Origin: Chryseobacterium aureum
Lineage (GTDB): Bacteria > Bacteroidota > Bacteroidia > Flavobacteriales > Weeksellaceae
Assembly (NCBI RefSeq): GCF_003971235.1
Contig: NZ_CP034661.1
Coordinates: forward strand, 124,001-188,000
Length of the DNA stretch: 64,000 bases
Direction: 5' to 3'
Made by a program: the position numbers and the translations under genes
The notes under the pieces: generated by a model
Databases searched by the model: none
What the model was told of the DNA's origin: nothing
The model's input: the letters and a program-made list of their open reading frames with translations, nothing else
In this document: positions 61,796-64,000 of the stretch, piece after piece
How the letters are laid out: every line of letters starts with the position of its first letter
How positions within the stretch are numbered: the first letter of the stretch is position 1

Positions 61796-62091
61796 CGACC
61801 GCTCTTGGAAAAAATGGCGATTGCTTTTTTTAATATATCACGCTCAAGCTCTGCATCTCTAAGTCTTTTTTCTAATTCATGAATTTTTTCCTGCTCTGGA
61901 GTTTGTTTGAGATTACCCTTCCCAGGAAAACTCTTTTCTCCGAATTCCTGATAATCTTTTCTCCATTTGTAAAGCATCGTTACTTCAATACCCAGCTCTC
62001 TTGCCAGTTCCGAAATATTAGATCGCTCATAGCTCAATTGAACTGCTTGTTTTTTAAAAGCCGGATCATAGATTTTTCGCCCTTGTTTCAT
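61792..62091 (-). CDS. IS3-family transposase OrfA
   Basis: A 99-residue HTH protein (YDPAFKKQAVQLSYERSNISELARELGIEVTMLYKWRKDY) with a leucine-zipper-like tail (EKIHELEKRLRDAELERDILKKAIAIF). A run of seven A on the minus strand (61825-61831), in the LKK codons, is a likely -1 slippage site to make the OrfAB transposase. The -1 frame is open from there into orfB. Confidence 0.93.
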   Translation of the reverse strand: MKQGRKIYDPAFKKQAVQLSYERSNISELARELGIEVTMLYKWRKDYQEFGEKSFPGKGNLKQTPEQEKIHELEKRLRDAELERDILKKAIAIFSKSGR

Positions 62092-62112
62092 ACGTTAAAA
62101 TTAAGGTTTTAT

Positions 62113-62148
62113 GCTTAACTCTAACTGGAAGCTAAATTAGTATATCCA
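62113..62148 (-). repeat. Terminal inverted repeat of the IS, orfA end
   Basis: Read on the minus strand it starts TGGATATACTAAT and ends GAGTTAAGC. It lies 21 bases upstream of orfA and may hold its promoter. Confidence 0.85.
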
Positions 62149-63078
62149 ATTGAACTTTTTTCAAAACATGCTTTAGTAGGAGGTGCTACACAGGGAATCG
62201 GAGCCGGAATAGCCACCGAACTGGCAAAATGTGGAGCCCATGTTACCGTTATGGCCCGTAATGAAGCAAAGCTTAAAGATTTCGTTTCTGCACTGCCTGT
62301 GATCACTGATGGTCAGAAACATGACTATCTGGCCGCTGATTTTTCAGATTTTGAAAGCTACAGAAAAATTATGGCTGGATATTGTAATACGCATCCGGTA
62401 GATATTCTGGTAAACAATACCAATGGCCCGGAACCGGGCTTAGCAATTGGCAAAAGCACAGATGATTATCAGAAAGCATTTGACCTTCTGTTCAAAACCG
62501 TTTGTGAAACAACATTACTGGTTCTGCCTCATATGATTCAACAAAAGCACGGACGTATCATCAATGTTTCCTCTTTATCGGTAAAAGAACCCATCGGAAA
62601 TCTGGCTTTATCCAATTCAATCCGTTCTGCTGTAATGGCATGGGCAAAAACACTTTCCAATGAGATTGCGGAACATAATGTTACAGTCAATAATGTTTTA
62701 ACAGGATATTTTGACACCGAACGAATTCAAAAACTGGTTGCTCATGAGTCTCAGCAAAGTGGTGCTCCGGAAGAAGAAATAAAAAAGGCCAGAGAAAATA
62801 AAATTCCGATGAAAAGATTCGGGCAGCCGGAAGAATATGGTCATCTGGTAGCTTTCCTGGCTTCAGAATATTCAAATTACCTTACAGGAACAAGCATTCC
62901 GCTGGACGGTGGGTTGAATAATACGTACTAAAATTTTATTGAGATAAGAAGCCCATACTTTTTAAACTACAAAAGCCATATAAAAGTTACGTTTATTATC
63001 TTTGGTTTTTAGGATAAAATACGTTAAATGTAATAACCCCTTATCACCAGTTGTCCTATACATATTGGAAAATAATAT

Positions 63079-64000
63079 ATGAAAAACTGGTCTTTTAAAA
63101 AATGGAACACCGTACTTGGCTGGTTCCTTTTTGCTGTTGCGCTGATTACTTATCTTTCAACCATAGAACATTCCCTGAGTTTTTGGGATTGCGGAGAATA
63201 TATTTCTTCTGCTGTAAAATTGGAGGTTACCCATGCTCCCGGAGCTGCATTGTTCCAGATCATGGGAGCTGTGGCTGGTATGTTTGCGTGGGGGAATACA
63301 GAAAATTATGCTGTTGTGATCAATGCCATGTCAGCATTATTCAGTGCTTTTACGATTCTGTTTCTATTCTGGACCATTACTCATTTTTTAAGAAAGATTT
63401 TATATAAAGATTCTGAAGAAAGTACAAAACATAAGGAAATTTCGATTCTTTTTGCCGGGGTCATCGGGGCTTTATGTTTTACATTTTCAGATACATTCTG
63501 GTTTTCAGCGGTAGAAGGAGAGGTGTATGCGATGGCTTCCATGTTTATAGCCTTGCTGGTATGGCTTATCACCCAATGGGAAAAGGGATATAAAGAACCT
63601 GACAGCGAGAGATGGATTATTCTTATTTTCTTCATCATCGGTCTTTCTGTAGGGGTACATATGATGTGTATGCTGGCTATTCCGGCCATATGTCTGGTTT
63701 ATTATGCCCGGTATTATACTTTTTCCTGGAAAAGCTTTATGGTTGCGAATTTGATTACGCTGGGAATTCTTGCTTTTGTATTTAAAATTATTTTTCCTTT
63801 GATCATGACGATGTTTGGAAAGCTTGAAATTTTCTTTGTGAACGGGCTGGGGCTTCCTTTTCACTCAGGGACCATTGCGGCATTTATTCTTATGTCAGCA
63901 ATCTGTTACTTTCTGATTAAATATGCCCGAAAAGCCCGGAAAAAAGTGTATCAGACTGTAGTTTTATCCCTTGTTTATATGATCATTGGATTTTCATGCT
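63079..64000 (+). CDS. GT117 / DUF2723 membrane protein, N-terminal part (cut by window end)
   Basis: A frame starting MKNWSFKKWNTVLGWFLF that stays open for 307 codons to the window end. It has repeated membrane helices (FAVALITYLS, VVINAMSALFSAFTILFLFW, ILFAGVIGALCFTF, WIILIFFIIGLSVGVHMMCML). The loop SLSFWDCGEYISSAVKLEVTHAPGA with its acidic residues is the diagnostic motif of the DUF2723 family (GT117), related to protein O-mannosyltransferases and thought to glycosylate exported proteins or lipids. Complete members exceed 1000 residues, so most of the gene lies beyond the window. Confidence 0.9.
   Translation, partial: MKNWSFKKWNTVLGWFLFAVALITYLSTIEHSLSFWDCGEYISSAVKLEVTHAPGAALFQIMGAVAGMFAWGNTENYAVVINAMSALFSAFTILFLFWTITHFLRKILYKDSEESTKHKEISILFAGVIGALCFTFSDTFWFSAVEGEVYAMASMFIALLVWLITQWEKGYKEPDSERWIILIFFIIGLSVGVHMMCMLAIPAICLVYYARYYTFSWKSFMVANLITLGILAFVFKIIFPLIMTMFGKLEIFFVNGLGLPFHSGTIAAFILMSAICYFLIKYARKARKKVYQTVVLSLVYMIIGFSC

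Larger units (their letters stand above)
60887..62148 (-). mobile_element. Complete IS3-family insertion sequence, 1262 bp
   Basis: Ends TGGATAT...ATATCCA with 36-bp imperfect inverted repeats (60887-60922 and 62113-62148). It is flanked by a 3-bp direct repeat ATT (60884-60886, 62149-62151). It carries the two overlapping frames of IS3 elements on the minus strand. The open frames, matching ends and exact target duplication show a recent, probably intact insertion. Confidence 0.93.
60878..62931 (+). pseudogene. SDR-family oxidoreductase gene split by an IS3-family element
   Basis: The frame from 62152 reads ELFSKHALVGGATQGIGAGI onwards for 259 residues but has no start of its own. Across the insertion, ATG AAT ATT at 60878-60886 precedes it in frame. 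Removing the element and one copy of ATT restores a 262-residue short-chain dehydrogenase beginning MNIELFSKHALVGG. It has the NAD(P) loop GGATQGIG, DILVNNTNG and VSSLSVKEP. The usual YxxxK site reads SNSIR in LALSNSIRSAVM, as in some atypical SDRs. The downstream part could be translated from an internal start at best. Confidence 0.85.

Noticed and set aside
63102-63407. 101-codon plus-strand ORF near the window end
   Set aside because: It is out of frame with the long GT117 reading frame that starts at 63079 and runs to the end.
1-64000. CRISPR array or prophage
   Set aside because: No regularly spaced identical repeats and no phage structural or integrase genes are visible; the only phage-like protein is VgrG.

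Overview
The window is about 64 kb of AT-rich chromosome from a member of the Bacteroidota, most likely Chryseobacterium or a close Weeksellaceae relative. The reasons are: -7 promoter elements of the TAnnTTTG type with TTTG 19 bases upstream (pyrB, tRNA-Ser); a type IX secretion C-terminal sorting domain; a DUF4249 lipoprotein paired with a TonB receptor; a GT117/DUF2723 membrane protein; short cysteine-lipobox lipoproteins; and genes mostly lacking strong Shine-Dalgarno sites. This placement comes from protein and motif recognition, not from a database search. Layout: (1) 1-7676 is an arginine biosynthesis run, argG (3' part)-argC-argD-argF'-argB-argE-argH. The carbamoyltransferase is the N-acyl-ornithine type, and its residue 90 suggests succinylated intermediates. 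(2) 8020-14689 holds an Lrp/AsnC regulator, then pyrB behind an apparent leader-peptide attenuator, carA, carB and a VOC protein. Arginine and pyrimidine synthesis therefore sit together, both drawing on carbamoyl phosphate. Several intergenic repeat families lie between these genes. (3) 14690-19357 holds a 951-residue kelch-repeat protein with a T9SS sorting domain, flanked by one decayed and one partly intact copy of the same small block. (4) 19460-29506 holds lipoproteins, a retropepsin-like protein without its catalytic aspartates, ogt, stress and acetyltransferase genes, dienelactone hydrolase, holA, trxB and an XRE regulator. (5) 29649-33930 is tRNA-Ser(UGA) followed by an orphan type VI secretion cargo module: vgrG, a Tae4-like peptidoglycan amidase, its Tai4-like immunity protein, and a DUF4280 PAAR-like protein. 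(6) 34106-38708 holds a cation/H+ antiporter remnant, hsp20, phzF and a four-gene arsenic operon with two copies of one palindromic operator. (7) 38871-48262 is a long minus-strand region: exported cyclic-nucleotide phosphodiesterase, lipoprotein agmatine deiminase, AraC regulator, MoxR-VWA pair, two FAD amine/amino-acid oxidases and a possible 60-residue ORF. (8) 48748-60692 holds a two-component system, an ACT-domain protein, an alpha/beta hydrolase, a DUF4249-TonB uptake pair, a TlpA thioredoxin and a Crp/Fnr regulator followed by ridA behind two Crp-type palindromes. (9) 60878-62931 is an SDR oxidoreductase gene split after its third codon by a complete IS3-family element with a 3-bp target duplication. 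(10) From 63079 to the window end is the start of a GT117-family membrane protein. The observations I rate highest are the pyrB attenuator, the orphan T6SS amidase module, the tandem Crp-type boxes before ridA, the IS-split SDR gene and the decayed duplicate block around the kelch gene.
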